This document shows positions 8,450-18,098 of a DNA stretch of 52,689 nt, in pieces. Position 1 is the first letter of the stretch. Every line of letters starts with the position of its first letter. The notes below the pieces were generated by a model. It had not been told where the DNA came from and searched no databases. It saw nothing but the letters and a program-made list of their open reading frames with translations. The translations under genes and the position numbers were made by a program. Source of the stretch: Oscillospiraceae bacterium (GTDB lineage: Bacteria; Bacillota; Clostridia; Oscillospirales; CAG-272); assembly GCA_015064085.1 (NCBI GenBank), contig SVSX01000008.1:1-52689 (forward strand). Reading direction: 5' to 3'.

Positions 8450-9106
8450 ATGGAAGCTTATAAGAGAGAATTTATTCAGTTTTTGGAAAGTGCGAGCGTT
8501 CTTAAATTCGGAGATTTCACCGCTAAGAGCGGAAGAAAGATCCCTTATTTCATCAATGCCGGTGAGATAAAAACAGGTGATCAGATATCCAAGCTCGGTG
8601 AGTTTTACGCAAAGAGCTACCTTGAAAAGGTAGGAAATAAGAGAGCAGTGCTTTACGGCCCTGCATATAAGGGAATCTCTATTGCGGTGGCAACCTCAAT
8701 AGGTCTTTCAAAGAGCGGACTTGACGTGCCCTTCTTCTTCAACCGTAAGGAGGAAAAGGACCACGGAGAGGGTGGTGTTTTTGTCGGATACAAGCCTCAG
8801 GAGGGCGAGGAGATCGTTATAGTTGAGGACGTTATCACCGCGGGAACGGCTATTCGCGAGAGTATGGCGATACTTGGCAACCTCAAGGGAACTAGGGTTG
8901 CGGCTACCTTCGTTATGGTAGATAGAAAAGAGAAGGGTCAGGGCGAAAAGTCGGCTATGGCTGAGATCGGAGAGGAGTTCGGTTTCCCTGTATACTCGGT
9001 GGTTGACGTTTACGATATCATCGAGTACCTTGAGGAGGATGAAGCAAACGCTGAGAATGTTGCCCGCATCAAGAAGTATCTTGAAATAAACGGCGCTAAG
9101 GCGTAA
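8450..9106 (+). CDS. pyrE: Orotate phosphoribosyltransferase
   Basis: [56 protein letters not shown] motif. Confidence 0.95.
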   Translation: MEAYKREFIQFLESASVLKFGDFTAKSGRKIPYFINAGEIKTGDQISKLGEFYAKSYLEKVGNKRAVLYGPAYKGISIAVATSIGLSKSGLDVPFFFNRKEEKDHGEGGVFVGYKPQEGEEIVIVEDVITAGTAIRESMAILGNLKGTRVAATFVMVDRKEKGQGEKSAMAEIGEEFGFPVYSVVDVYDIIEYLEEDEANAENVARIKKYLEINGAKA

Positions 9107-9138
9107 GATCGATCAATAAACGAAAAGGAAGTGAAAAT

Positions 9139-10056
9139 ATGAGAAGTCTTATAGACATTCAAGAGCTCTCAACCGATGAAATAAACGAGCTGATAGCTGT
9201 TGCGTCGGACATTATTGACAATCCTAAAAAATACAGCGAGGTATGCCACGGAAAGAAGCTGGCAACGATGTTCTTTGAGCCTTCAACAAGAACGCGACTT
9301 TCCTTTGAGTCGGCTATGTATGAGCTCGGAGGAAACGTAATCTCGGTTTCGAGCGCAGAGTCATCCTCGGCGGCAAAGGGAGAAAGCGTTGCCGATACCG
9401 CAAGAACACTCTCCTGCTATGCTGATATTATCGCTATGAGACACCCCAAGGAGGGTGCTCCGCTTGTGGCTTCTATGCACGCGAGCGTTCCTGTTATCAA
9501 CGCGGGGGATGGAGGTCATAATCACCCCACACAGACTCTTACTGACCTTCTCACGATCTTCCGTGAAAAGGGAAGACTTGACAATATGACGATAGGCTTT
9601 TGCGGAGACCTTAAGTTCGGAAGAACTGTACATTCACTGATTTCGGCTATGTCCAGATACTCAGGTGTAAAATTTGTTCTTATCTCTCCTGAGGAGCTCA
9701 AGCTTCCCAGCTACGTAAAGCGTGATATTCTCAGAAAGAATGGCTGTGAGTATAAGCAGACCACCGACTTTGAGGGTGTTATTCCCGAGCTTGATATACT
9801 CTATATGACGAGAGTTCAGAGAGAGCGTTTCTTTAACGAAGAGGATTATCTCCGCTTGAAGGACAGATACATACTCACTCCCGACAAGCTGGAGAACGCA
9901 AAGCCCGACCTCAGAATATTGCATCCGCTGCCTCGTGTTAACGAGATCTCTGTGGCTATCGACAATGATCCCAGAGCCTGCTATTTCAAGCAGGTATATT
10001 ACGGCAAGATCATTCGTATGAGTCTTATTATGAAGCTTCTTGGCTTGGAGGTATAA
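9139..10056 (+). CDS. pyrB: Aspartate carbamoyltransferase catalytic subunit
   Basis: [16 protein letters not shown] carbamoyl-phosphate motif, [31 protein letters not shown]. Confidence 0.96.
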   Translation: MRSLIDIQELSTDEINELIAVASDIIDNPKKYSEVCHGKKLATMFFEPSTRTRLSFESAMYELGGNVISVSSAESSSAAKGESVADTARTLSCYADIIAMRHPKEGAPLVASMHASVPVINAGDGGHNHPTQTLTDLLTIFREKGRLDNMTIGFCGDLKFGRTVHSLISAMSRYSGVKFVLISPEELKLPSYVKRDILRKNGCEYKQTTDFEGVIPELDILYMTRVQRERFFNEEDYLRLKDRYILTPDKLENAKPDLRILHPLPRVNEISVAIDNDPRACYFKQVYYGKIIRMSLIMKLLGLEV

Positions 10057-10057
10057 T

Positions 10058-10480
10058 ATGCATATAGATTCGATCAAAAATGGAATAGTTATCGACCATA
10101 TAACTGCAGGCAAGGGCATGCAGATATATAAGCTGCTCGGACTCGATAAGCTTGACTGCTCTATCGCTATAATAAAGAACGTTCATAGCAGAAAGCTCGG
10201 AAAAAAGGATATTATCAAGGTGGACAGTGATATAAGCGTAGACATCGCCGCTCTCGGATATATCGATCCGGGTGTAACGGTAAATATAATCAAGGACGGA
10301 GCTCTTGTGGACAAGAAGAATATCTCTCTTCCCGAGAGGATAGAAAACGTTATATTCTGCAAGAACCCCAGATGTATCACAAGCACAGAGCAGGAGCTGA
10401 CTCACATCTTCAGACTTACCGACAAGGAAAGCAAGACCTACAGATGTATCTACTGCGAGACTAAGGCTGAAACAAAGTAA
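10058..10480 (+). CDS. pyrI: Aspartate carbamoyltransferase regulatory subunit
   Basis: IKNGIVIDHITAGKGMQIYKLLGL; C-x4-C...C-x2-C zinc site (CKNPRC...CIYC); start at second ATG chosen over 10040. Confidence 0.93.
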   Translation: MHIDSIKNGIVIDHITAGKGMQIYKLLGLDKLDCSIAIIKNVHSRKLGKKDIIKVDSDISVDIAALGYIDPGVTVNIIKDGALVDKKNISLPERIENVIFCKNPRCITSTEQELTHIFRLTDKESKTYRCIYCETKAETK

Positions 10481-10493
10481 ATTGACCAAAAAC

Positions 10494-10533
10494 ACCGCCG
10501 AATCAGAACCCGTTTTGAGTCTGCATTCGGCGG
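10494..10533. terminator. Hairpin terminator between convergent pyrI and rnhA
   Basis: ACCGCCGAAT...ATTCGGCGGT stem. Confidence 0.7.
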
Positions 10534-10543
10534 TATTTCGTTA

Positions 10544-10981
10544 TTAGGTAAAGCTGTCGGCAAATGCCGTCGCGAGCTGATCGCATCTTTCGTTGTATTC
10601 GTGCCCGGTATGTCCGTGTACCCACACTAAGGAGACGTCGTGAACCTTTAGAAGCGAGAGGAGCTTTTCCCAAAGATCTATGTTAAGTACCTTTGAGCCG
10701 TCAGCCTTTCTCCAACCCTTTTTGATCCAGGAGTCGACCCATTTTTTCTCGATGGCGTCTATGAGATACTTGGAGTCGGAGGTAAGAGTTACCTTGCAGG
10801 GCTCTTTCAAAAGCGAGAGGGCTTCAATAGCGGCGGTGAGTTCCATTCGGTTGTTTGTGGTGGAGGGCTCTCCCCCCGATATCTCGCGCTTGAAGCTGCC
10901 GTAGATCAGAATTGCGCCCCAGCCACCGCGCCCTGGGTTTCCCCTACAAGCGCCGTCGGTGTATATATATACCTGTTTCAT
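10544..10981 (-). CDS. rnhA: Ribonuclease HI
   Basis: [62 protein letters not shown]. Confidence 0.95.
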   Translation of the reverse strand: MKQVYIYTDGACRGNPGRGGWGAILIYGSFKREISGGEPSTTNNRMELTAAIEALSLLKEPCKVTLTSDSKYLIDAIEKKWVDSWIKKGWRKADGSKVLNIDLWEKLLSLLKVHDVSLVWVHGHTGHEYNERCDQLATAFADSFT

Positions 10982-11117
10982 ATTTTTATCATACCTCATA
11001 AATGTTATTTAATATAGAAATTATAACCCTTTTTTTGCTTTTTGTCAATGACCTGAGAATAAAATGGATATATAAGTCTCAAAATAAAAAATTTCGGGAT
11101 AATGTATTTATATGCTC

Positions 11118-11146
11118 TTGATTTTAAGGCTTGAAAAGGGTATAAT
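11118..11146 (+). promoter_or_regulatory. Promoter TTGATT-N17-TATAAT
   Basis: Near-consensus hexamers, 17-nt spacer; implies the ORF start at 11150 is too early. Confidence 0.75.
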
Positions 11147-11176
11147 ATAGTGAACGAATTTTTTTGGAGAGAGATT

Positions 11177-11728
11177 ATGTGCGAAATGTTTGAAGAAAAA
11201 ATGATATCGTCGGAATTTATTTTTGACGGTAAGGTCGTGCATCTTTATAAAGATAAGGTGCGTTTGCCCGACGGAAATGAGTCGGTAAGAGAATACGTAA
11301 AGCATATCGGTGCTGTCGCTGTTGTTCCTATAACCACGGAAAATGAGGTCATATGTGTAAGACAATATAGATATGCCATAGGCAGAATGCTTCTTGAAAT
11401 TCCCGCGGGAAAGCTCGACTCTAAGGACGAGATCCCAGAGGAGGCGGCAAGAAGAGAGCTGAGGGAGGAAACGGGGGCAGTCAGCGCAAAGCTTACCTAT
11501 CTTGGAAAATTCTTTTCTTCTCCCGCGATACTTGATGAGTGCATACATATCTATCTTGCGGAGGAGCTTGAGCTCGGCGATACAGATCCCGATGAGGACG
11601 AATTTCTCGAGATAGTAAAGATACCTATAGACAAGCTCGCCGATATGATCTGCTCAGGTGAAATAATTGACGGAAAGACCCAAGCGGGAGTTCTTAAGGC
11701 TCTTAGCATAATAAAAAAGAGGAAATAA
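11177..11728 (+). CDS. NUDIX hydrolase (ADP-ribose pyrophosphatase-like)
   Basis: NUDIX box GKLDSKDEIPEEAARRELREETGA; start at MCEMFEEK with ggagagag SD. Confidence 0.92.
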   Translation: MCEMFEEKMISSEFIFDGKVVHLYKDKVRLPDGNESVREYVKHIGAVAVVPITTENEVICVRQYRYAIGRMLLEIPAGKLDSKDEIPEEAARRELREETGAVSAKLTYLGKFFSSPAILDECIHIYLAEELELGDTDPDEDEFLEIVKIPIDKLADMICSGEIIDGKTQAGVLKALSIIKKRK

Positions 11729-11730
11729 AA

Positions 11731-13308
11731 ATGAAGCTTAATTATAAAAGAACTTTTTTCGTTGGAACGGCATTTTTTCTTATTACGCTGTTCTGGCAGA
11801 CCTATGATTCAATAATCCCCAAAATACTGACCGATAAATTTGGAATGTCCCAGTTCTGGTCGGGAGTCATTATGGCGTTTGACAACGTTATCGCTCTCTT
11901 TTTGCTGCCGCTTTTCGGTACTGTATCCGATAAAGCAAAATTTAAAAAGGGAAGAAGAACCCCATTTATTCTTGTGGGAACAATAATTGCCGCTACGGCA
12001 CTTGTTGGACTTTCAGTCGTTGATTACACTCAGCTCAAAAATCTCGAGCCTATCTCGGCTGTTGTTGACGTTGATGCTGAGGGATATGACTCCGCGATGA
12101 AGGAGCTGTATAAATCTGACGTTGAATTTAACGTCGACGGTGAAAAGATCACTCTTTCGGATAAATTTACCGAAGATGAGTTCGTCAACTTTGCCGATAA
12201 GTACAGAGGCGTTGACGGAAGTGTTGATACTAAGAACGCCGAGTATTCGGATTTCGTTACCGACTATCTTACCCCCGCGCGTCAGGCTTATGCCGCAAGG
12301 ACTGTCTCAGTCGCTCCGTCGGCACTGATAATATTCGTTGCGGTACTGCTTATAGCACTTCTTTCTATGGCGACCTTCCGATCGCCCGCCGTGGCGCTTA
12401 TGCCCGACGTTACTCCAAAGCCCCTTCGCTCGAAGGCAAACGCTATAATTAATCTTATGGGAACTGCGGGTGGTATCCTTATTCTCGTTTCGGGAATTGT
12501 TTTTGGAACGGGAAAGGCGCAGAATACGCTTATGAATTATATACCCGTTTTTGCAGTTACGGCGGGTCTTATGATCCTCGCACTAATATTCTTTATGATA
12601 AAGGTCAAAGAGCCTCAGTTTGTGGAGGATATGAAGAGGCAGAGCAAGGAATACGGTATTGTCGAAGAGGAGAATGACAATAGTGCGGGAACGAGAAAAT
12701 TGTCAAAGAGTGAAAGACTCTCTCTTTTCCTTATTCTTGCTTCGGTAGTTTTCTGGTTTATGGGATATAACGCCGTTACGAGTAAGTATTCGGTATATGC
12801 CTCAAATATTCTGAGAGTTGATTTTAACTATACTCTCATAATAGCCCAGATCGCCGCTATCATCGCGTTTATTCCCGTTGGTATGATCGCAACGAAGATA
12901 GGACGCAAAAAGACGATAATAGCGGGCGTTATTATGCTCGGAGCATCCTTTGTTATTGCTTCCTTTGTTGATGCGGGTTGGAATATCATAGTTATAAATC
13001 TGCTCTTTACACTTGCAGGTATTGGTTGGGCAACAATAAACGTCAATAGCTATCCTATGGTGGTTGAAATGGCGAAGGGAAGTAACGTTGGTAAATATAC
13101 GGGATATTATTACACGGCAAGTATGGCGGCGCAGACACTTACCCCTATGCTCAGCGGATTTATTTTTGATAAATTCAGTATGCGTCTTATGTTCCCGTAT
13201 GCGGCAGTATTCGTTGGACTTGCGTTTATTACGATGCTCTTTGTAAGACACGGCGACAGTAAGCCAATTGAAGCTAAGGATAAGCTCGAATCCTTTGACG
13301 TTGATTAA
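11731..13308 (+). CDS. MFS transporter (GPH/SLC45-like) with large extracytoplasmic insertion
   Basis: WQTYDSIIPKIL, GTVSDKAKFKKGRRTPFILVG, FRSPAVALMPDVTPKPLRSKANAI typical of GPH/SLC45-type carriers. Confidence 0.85.
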   Translation: MKLNYKRTFFVGTAFFLITLFWQTYDSIIPKILTDKFGMSQFWSGVIMAFDNVIALFLLPLFGTVSDKAKFKKGRRTPFILVGTIIAATALVGLSVVDYTQLKNLEPISAVVDVDAEGYDSAMKELYKSDVEFNVDGEKITLSDKFTEDEFVNFADKYRGVDGSVDTKNAEYSDFVTDYLTPARQAYAARTVSVAPSALIIFVAVLLIALLSMATFRSPAVALMPDVTPKPLRSKANAIINLMGTAGGILILVSGIVFGTGKAQNTLMNYIPVFAVTAGLMILALIFFMIKVKEPQFVEDMKRQSKEYGIVEEENDNSAGTRKLSKSERLSLFLILASVVFWFMGYNAVTSKYSVYASNILRVDFNYTLIIAQIAAIIAFIPVGMIATKIGRKKTIIAGVIMLGASFVIASFVDAGWNIIVINLLFTLAGIGWATINVNSYPMVVEMAKGSNVGKYTGYYYTASMAAQTLTPMLSGFIFDKFSMRLMFPYAAVFVGLAFITMLFVRHGDSKPIEAKDKLESFDVD

Positions 13309-13326
13309 AAGGGAGAACGGGCTGAT

Positions 13327-14142
13327 ATGTGGATTTTAATTGCGGTTTTGATTATTCTTTTCGTTATCTTCGGCGCGGCTTATATTTTTATGATAATGCC
13401 ACGCGTGAAGGATAAGGGGGATATGGAGCTTCTCCTATGTGATTACGCCCACAGAGGACTTTGGAATGAGAGCTATCCCGAAAACTCGATTCCCGCCTTT
13501 GAAATGGCTGCGAGAGCCGGTGTGGGGATCGAGCTTGATATTCAGCTTTCAAAGGACAAAAAGATAATGGTTTTTCACGACTATGATCTTAAACGTATGT
13601 GCGGGGTTGAGGGAAAGCTTTGTGATATGACCTACAATGAGCTCTCCAGGCTCAAACTTGGAGGCACACAATATGGAATTCCGACACTCTCCGAGGTTCT
13701 CACACTTATTGACGGCAGAGTACCGTTGCTTATCGAGCTGAAGGGTGAGGATACAAATACCGAGCTTTGCAAGCGTGCTGTAGCGTATCTTGATAAATAC
13801 GACGGACTTTTCTGCGTTGAGTCCTTCAATCCCATTCTTCTTTCCTGGATGAAAAAGCACCGTCCGAGATTTGCCAGAGGTCAGCTTGTTACAGTTTTAA
13901 ATAAGAAGAATAAGGGGGGAAACGCTGCTCTTAATTTTTCTCTCTCAAATATGCTCCTTAATTTCTTATCCAGACCGGATTTTATTGCGGTTGACAGTAA
14001 AATAAAAAATTCTCTTAGGGTCAAGATTTGCTCGAAGATCTTTGGTGCTGACGTGTTCGTCTGGACTATAAGAAACAAGCAGGACTATATTGAATGCAAG
14101 AAGCAGAAGCTTTGTACAATTTTTGAAAAATTTATTCCATAA
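13327..14142 (+). CDS. Glycerophosphodiester phosphodiesterase family protein
   Basis: AHRGLWNESYPENSIPAFEMAARAGVGIELDIQLSKDKKIMVFHDYDLKRMCG GDPD signature. Confidence 0.92.
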   Translation: MWILIAVLIILFVIFGAAYIFMIMPRVKDKGDMELLLCDYAHRGLWNESYPENSIPAFEMAARAGVGIELDIQLSKDKKIMVFHDYDLKRMCGVEGKLCDMTYNELSRLKLGGTQYGIPTLSEVLTLIDGRVPLLIELKGEDTNTELCKRAVAYLDKYDGLFCVESFNPILLSWMKKHRPRFARGQLVTVLNKKNKGGNAALNFSLSNMLLNFLSRPDFIAVDSKIKNSLRVKICSKIFGADVFVWTIRNKQDYIECKKQKLCTIFEKFIP

Positions 14143-14157
14143 GCAGAGGTTTGTAAT

Positions 14158-15411
14158 ATGAAAAAATGTTTCTCTAATGCCGATATTTTATTGCCCGATT
14201 TTAAAAAACAAGATCCAACAAAATGGGCTGTTGTCGCCTGTGACCAATTTACAAGTGAGCCCGAATATTGGGAAAAGGCAAAGGCTTGTGTGAACGGCGC
14301 TCCGTCCTCTCTTGAGCTTATTCTCCCTGAGGTCTATCTTTCTGAATCCGGTATGCGTATTGAAAAGATAAATGAGAATATGAAGGTATATCTTAAGGAT
14401 ATTCTTTGCGAATACCCTGACTCTATGATATACCTTGAAAGGACACAGTCAGACGGTACGGTCAGAGAGGGAATAATTCTTGCGGTAGATCTCGAGTGCT
14501 ACGATTATCACAAAGGCGCAAATTCCCTCATCAGAGCCACAGAGGCTACTGTTGTGGAGAGGATACCTCCAAGAGTCGCAATAAGGCGTAACGCGGCTTT
14601 AGAGCTGCCACACGTTATGCTCCTTATTGATGACCCCGATATGAGCGTTATTGAGCCGATAAAGCTCGACAGCTGTGAGATCGCGTATGATTTTGATCTT
14701 ATGCTTGGAGGCGGACATATTAAGGGAGGATTCATTTCCGATGCCGAAAAAGAAAGAATAGGTCTCGCGCTCGAAGCTCTCATTACTCCTGAGGCTATGA
14801 AGAAGAAATACGGCGATGAAGCGCTCTCTCCCTTACTTTTCTCTGTAGGTGACGGAAATCATTCACTCGCGTCTGCTAAGGCTACATATGAAGAGGTAAA
14901 GGCTGCTCTTGGAGCTGCAGCGGAGGATCACCCCGCAAGATACGCGCTTGTTGAGGTGGTAAATATTCATAGTAAGGCACTTAAGTTTGAACCGATATAC
15001 AGAATTGTTACAAACGTTGATGTTGATTCGTTTATTGCTGAATTCAAAGCATATACCGAATCACTTGTTGGTAGCGGTGAGCCCCAGAGGATCGACTACA
15101 TATCAGGAGACAAAGAGGGAAGTATTACCGTTCTGAAGCCGACTCAACAGCTTGCGGTCGGTACGCTTCAGCAATTTATTGACGATTATATAAAGTTACA
15201 TAGCACAGTCGAGGTCGATTATATTCACGGTGAAGAGTCAGTGAAAAATCTCGCGAAAAAGCCAAATTCCGTCGGATTTATTTTTGAGGGAATGGAGAAG
15301 AATGAACTTTTCAAAACGGTTATATTTGACGGAGCTCTTCCGAGAAAAACATTTTCAATGGGCCACGCAGAGGATAAGAGATACTATCTCGAATGCAGAA
15401 AAATAAAATAA
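14158..15411 (+). CDS. DUF1015 family protein
   Basis: DQFTSEPEYW, IYLERTQSDGTVREGIILAVDLE, VGDGNHSLASAK, YIHGEESV. Confidence 0.8.
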   Translation: MKKCFSNADILLPDFKKQDPTKWAVVACDQFTSEPEYWEKAKACVNGAPSSLELILPEVYLSESGMRIEKINENMKVYLKDILCEYPDSMIYLERTQSDGTVREGIILAVDLECYDYHKGANSLIRATEATVVERIPPRVAIRRNAALELPHVMLLIDDPDMSVIEPIKLDSCEIAYDFDLMLGGGHIKGGFISDAEKERIGLALEALITPEAMKKKYGDEALSPLLFSVGDGNHSLASAKATYEEVKAALGAAAEDHPARYALVEVVNIHSKALKFEPIYRIVTNVDVDSFIAEFKAYTESLVGSGEPQRIDYISGDKEGSITVLKPTQQLAVGTLQQFIDDYIKLHSTVEVDYIHGEESVKNLAKKPNSVGFIFEGMEKNELFKTVIFDGALPRKTFSMGHAEDKRYYLECRKIK

Positions 15412-15455
15412 AAAGCAAGATCGTATCCCTTCTTGCTAAAATCTGACTATACACT

Positions 15456-15490
15456 AAAATTGGCTGTCTCAATGAGAGACAGCCAATTTT
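15456..15490. terminator. Bidirectional rho-independent terminator
   Basis: AAAATTGGCTGTCTC-aatga-GAGACAGCCAATTTT, 15-bp perfect stem with A/T tails, between convergent genes. Confidence 0.92.
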
Positions 15491-15498
15491 TATGTTGA

Positions 15499-16983
15499 TC
15501 ACTTATGATAAAGTTTTTTTGTTTGATAAATCGGCTCACAGGTGAGATTAATTCCGAGCTTTCTGTAAATATCCTTGTCAACGTTTGAAACAATAACGCT
15601 CGTATGTGCCTCACAGCCCTGAAGCTTTGGAAGCTGCTCCATTGCAAGCGCAGCCATAGGATTGGTGGTTGCCGAAATTGCAAGGGCGATAAGTATCTCA
15701 TCTGCGTGGAGTCTCGGGTTGTGATTTCCAAGAGTCTCTACCTTCAGCTTCTGAACAGGTTCAACAACAACGGGCGGTATAAGCAGAAATTCATCATTTA
15801 TGCCGCCAAGCTTTTTGAGAGCATTGAGAAGCGCCGCCGCGGATGCGCCGAGAAGGGAAGAGGTCTTACCCGTTACGATAGAACCGTCGGGTAGCTCGAT
15901 AGCTGTTGCGGGAGCGCCTGTTGCAGCCGCTTTTCCGAGAGATGCCGCAACGACCGCGCGGAAGCTTGTGTCTATACCTGCCTGATTCATAATAAGCTCG
16001 GCTTTATAGACCTCCTCTGCGTTTGCAAGTCCCTTTTGCTTCTTGCAAAGTGCATCGTAATATCTTCTTACTATCTCCATTTTGGAAGCTTCGCAGGTCA
16101 CCTCGTCGTCAACGATGCAGTATCCAACCATATTAACGCCCATATCTGTGGGAGATTTGTAAGGGCACTCGCCGTATATCTTCTCAAACATTGCCTTGAC
16201 AACGGGGAAGATCTCGATATCTCTGTTATAGTTTACAGCCTTTATTCCGTACGCGTCAAGGTGGAAGGGGTCGATCATATTGACGTCATTAAGGTCGACT
16301 GTCGCTGCTTCGTAAGCAACGTTTACAGGATGCTTGAGCGGAATATTCCATATGGGGAATGTTTCAAACTTTGCGTATCCTGCCTTGATTCCGCGCTTAT
16401 TGTCGTGATAAAGCTGAGAGAGACAGGTCGCCATTTTGCCGCTTCCCGGACCTGGGGCAGTGACGACTACGAGGGAGCGAGATGTCTCAATATAATCATT
16501 CTTACCGTATCCGTCTTCACTGACTATGTGCTTGATATTTGTGGGATATCCCTCTATAGGGTAGTGTTTATATACCTTAACGCCAAGGTTTTTAAGGCGG
16601 GTTATAAACTTGTCCGCCGCGGGTTGTTGCGTATAGTGGGTGATAACTACGCCACCAACGCAAAGACCGATATCGGTAAACGCGTCTATGAGCCTGAGTG
16701 CGTCAAGGTCATATGAAATGCCAAGGTCGCCTCTTATTTTATTCTGAACGATCGCTACAGCCGAAACGACAATGATGATCTCAGCCTCATCCTTGAGGTT
16801 GAGGAGCATTTTTATTTTACTGTCGGGCTTGAAGCCGGGGAGGACGCGTGACGCATGAAAATCGTCAAAGAGCTTACCTCCGAATTCAAGATAAAGCTTG
16901 CCTCCAAATCCCGATATTCTTTCAAGGATCTTTTCAGACTGAAGCTGAATATATTTATCGTTATCAAAGCCAATTTTAGACAT
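15499..16983 (-). CDS. DUF1846 domain-containing protein
   Basis: IGFDNDKYIQLQSEKILERI, LYLEFGGKLFDDFHASRVLPGF, VTAPGPGSGKMATCLSQLYHD. Confidence 0.88.
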   Translation of the reverse strand: MSKIGFDNDKYIQLQSEKILERISGFGGKLYLEFGGKLFDDFHASRVLPGFKPDSKIKMLLNLKDEAEIIIVVSAVAIVQNKIRGDLGISYDLDALRLIDAFTDIGLCVGGVVITHYTQQPAADKFITRLKNLGVKVYKHYPIEGYPTNIKHIVSEDGYGKNDYIETSRSLVVVTAPGPGSGKMATCLSQLYHDNKRGIKAGYAKFETFPIWNIPLKHPVNVAYEAATVDLNDVNMIDPFHLDAYGIKAVNYNRDIEIFPVVKAMFEKIYGECPYKSPTDMGVNMVGYCIVDDEVTCEASKMEIVRRYYDALCKKQKGLANAEEVYKAELIMNQAGIDTSFRAVVAASLGKAAATGAPATAIELPDGSIVTGKTSSLLGASAAALLNALKKLGGINDEFLLIPPVVVEPVQKLKVETLGNHNPRLHADEILIALAISATTNPMAALAMEQLPKLQGCEAHTSVIVSNVDKDIYRKLGINLTCEPIYQTKKLYHK

Positions 16984-17107
16984 TTTAGCACCTCAGCAAA
17001 TTATTTTGAATAAAACAGTCCAACTATATATATTTTAATACATTTTTAGATATTATTCAAGATGTATTTCAATTTATTTTCAAAATTATTTAATTTTTTA
17101 TTATATA

Positions 17108-17136
17108 TTGTCAAATTATGCATCGCGGCATATTCT
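17108..17136 (+). promoter_or_regulatory. Possible promoter TTGTCA-N17-TATTCT
   Basis: Spacing 17; hexamers moderately conserved. Confidence 0.4.
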
Positions 17137-17189
17137 GTTAAAGGAAGAGCAATACCTGCTCTTGAAATTTTTAAGGAGGAACAGGCATT

Positions 17190-18041
17190 ATGGCAGATAA
17201 TAAATACTCTTGTTGTAATCCTCAGGGCGGATCGTCACCACGGAATGAAATGGTGTGCATTGAAACAAACCGTATTCTCGACTCGTGCCGCGACAGGGAT
17301 TGCTTTGAGGACGTAAAGGTTATACTCACCGATTTTGGAAACGATATAATCAACAGAACGACCAATGTCAGAGCAAAGAATGCGTGTATAAGCTGGACCT
17401 ATATCGGTATCGATCCCGTTAAGTTCAACAGAGGATTTTATTCGGTAACAATAAAGTTTTATGTCAAGATCACCTTTGAGGCGTGTCTTTGCGGCGGTCG
17501 CAGTCAGGAATTTGAGGGAGTTGCCGTTCTTGAAAAGAAGGTCATACTTTACGGAAGCGAAAGCAACGTAAGCATCTTTAAGAGCAATCCCGACGCATCT
17601 GACTATTGCGCTCTGCCCGAGCCCTGCTGTGCGGGAAAGAATGTTCCCATAGCGATAGTTGAGGTAGTTGACCCGATAATTCTCGGTACAAAGATACGTG
17701 AGCCGGGAGATAACTGTTGCTGTTGTTGCTGTTGTTGCGGAGATATCCCCGATCACGTTGTAGCGGGAATATCGGGTACACTCAACGACTGTGGAAGTGA
17801 GGACAGATATCTTACCGTTTCGATCGGAATATTCTCGGTGGTGAGAATAGTACGTCCCGCTCAATACCTTATCAATGCTACCGAATACTGTGTACCTGAT
17901 AAGGAATGTATAGCGGCAGAGGATGATAACCCCTGCAGTCTTTTCAGAAGTATGGATTTTCCGACCTCTGAATTTTGCCCTCCGTCATATTCGCATCACC
18001 GCGACAACGACAAGGGCGGAAAATGCTCCTGCCAGAGCTGA
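17190..18041 (+). CDS. Cys-rich hypothetical protein with an eight-Cys run
   Basis: SD aaggaggaa; ETNRILDSCRDRDCFEDVKVILTDFG; internal GDNCCCCCCCCGD; family not recognised. Confidence 0.85.
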   Translation: MADNKYSCCNPQGGSSPRNEMVCIETNRILDSCRDRDCFEDVKVILTDFGNDIINRTTNVRAKNACISWTYIGIDPVKFNRGFYSVTIKFYVKITFEACLCGGRSQEFEGVAVLEKKVILYGSESNVSIFKSNPDASDYCALPEPCCAGKNVPIAIVEVVDPIILGTKIREPGDNCCCCCCCCGDIPDHVVAGISGTLNDCGSEDRYLTVSIGIFSVVRIVRPAQYLINATEYCVPDKECIAAEDDNPCSLFRSMDFPTSEFCPPSYSHHRDNDKGGKCSCQS

Positions 18042-18057
18042 TACAATATCAAATCAA

Positions 18058-18092
18058 AAGGCTGTCGCTTGTAGATATATGGCGACAGCCTT
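18058..18092. terminator. Bidirectional hairpin terminator
   Basis: AAGGCTGTCGC...GCGACAGCCTT between convergent genes. Confidence 0.85.
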
Positions 18093-18098
18093 AGTGTT

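Noticed and set aside
16036-16716. 226-aa plus-strand ORF
   Set aside because: Antisense to the DUF1846 gene; no SD or motif support.
17235-17864. 209-aa minus-strand ORF opposite the Cys-rich gene
   Set aside because: The plus-strand gene has a strong SD and terminator; the minus frame is Tyr/Thr-rich shadow sequence (TTATTATTA from the Cys tract).
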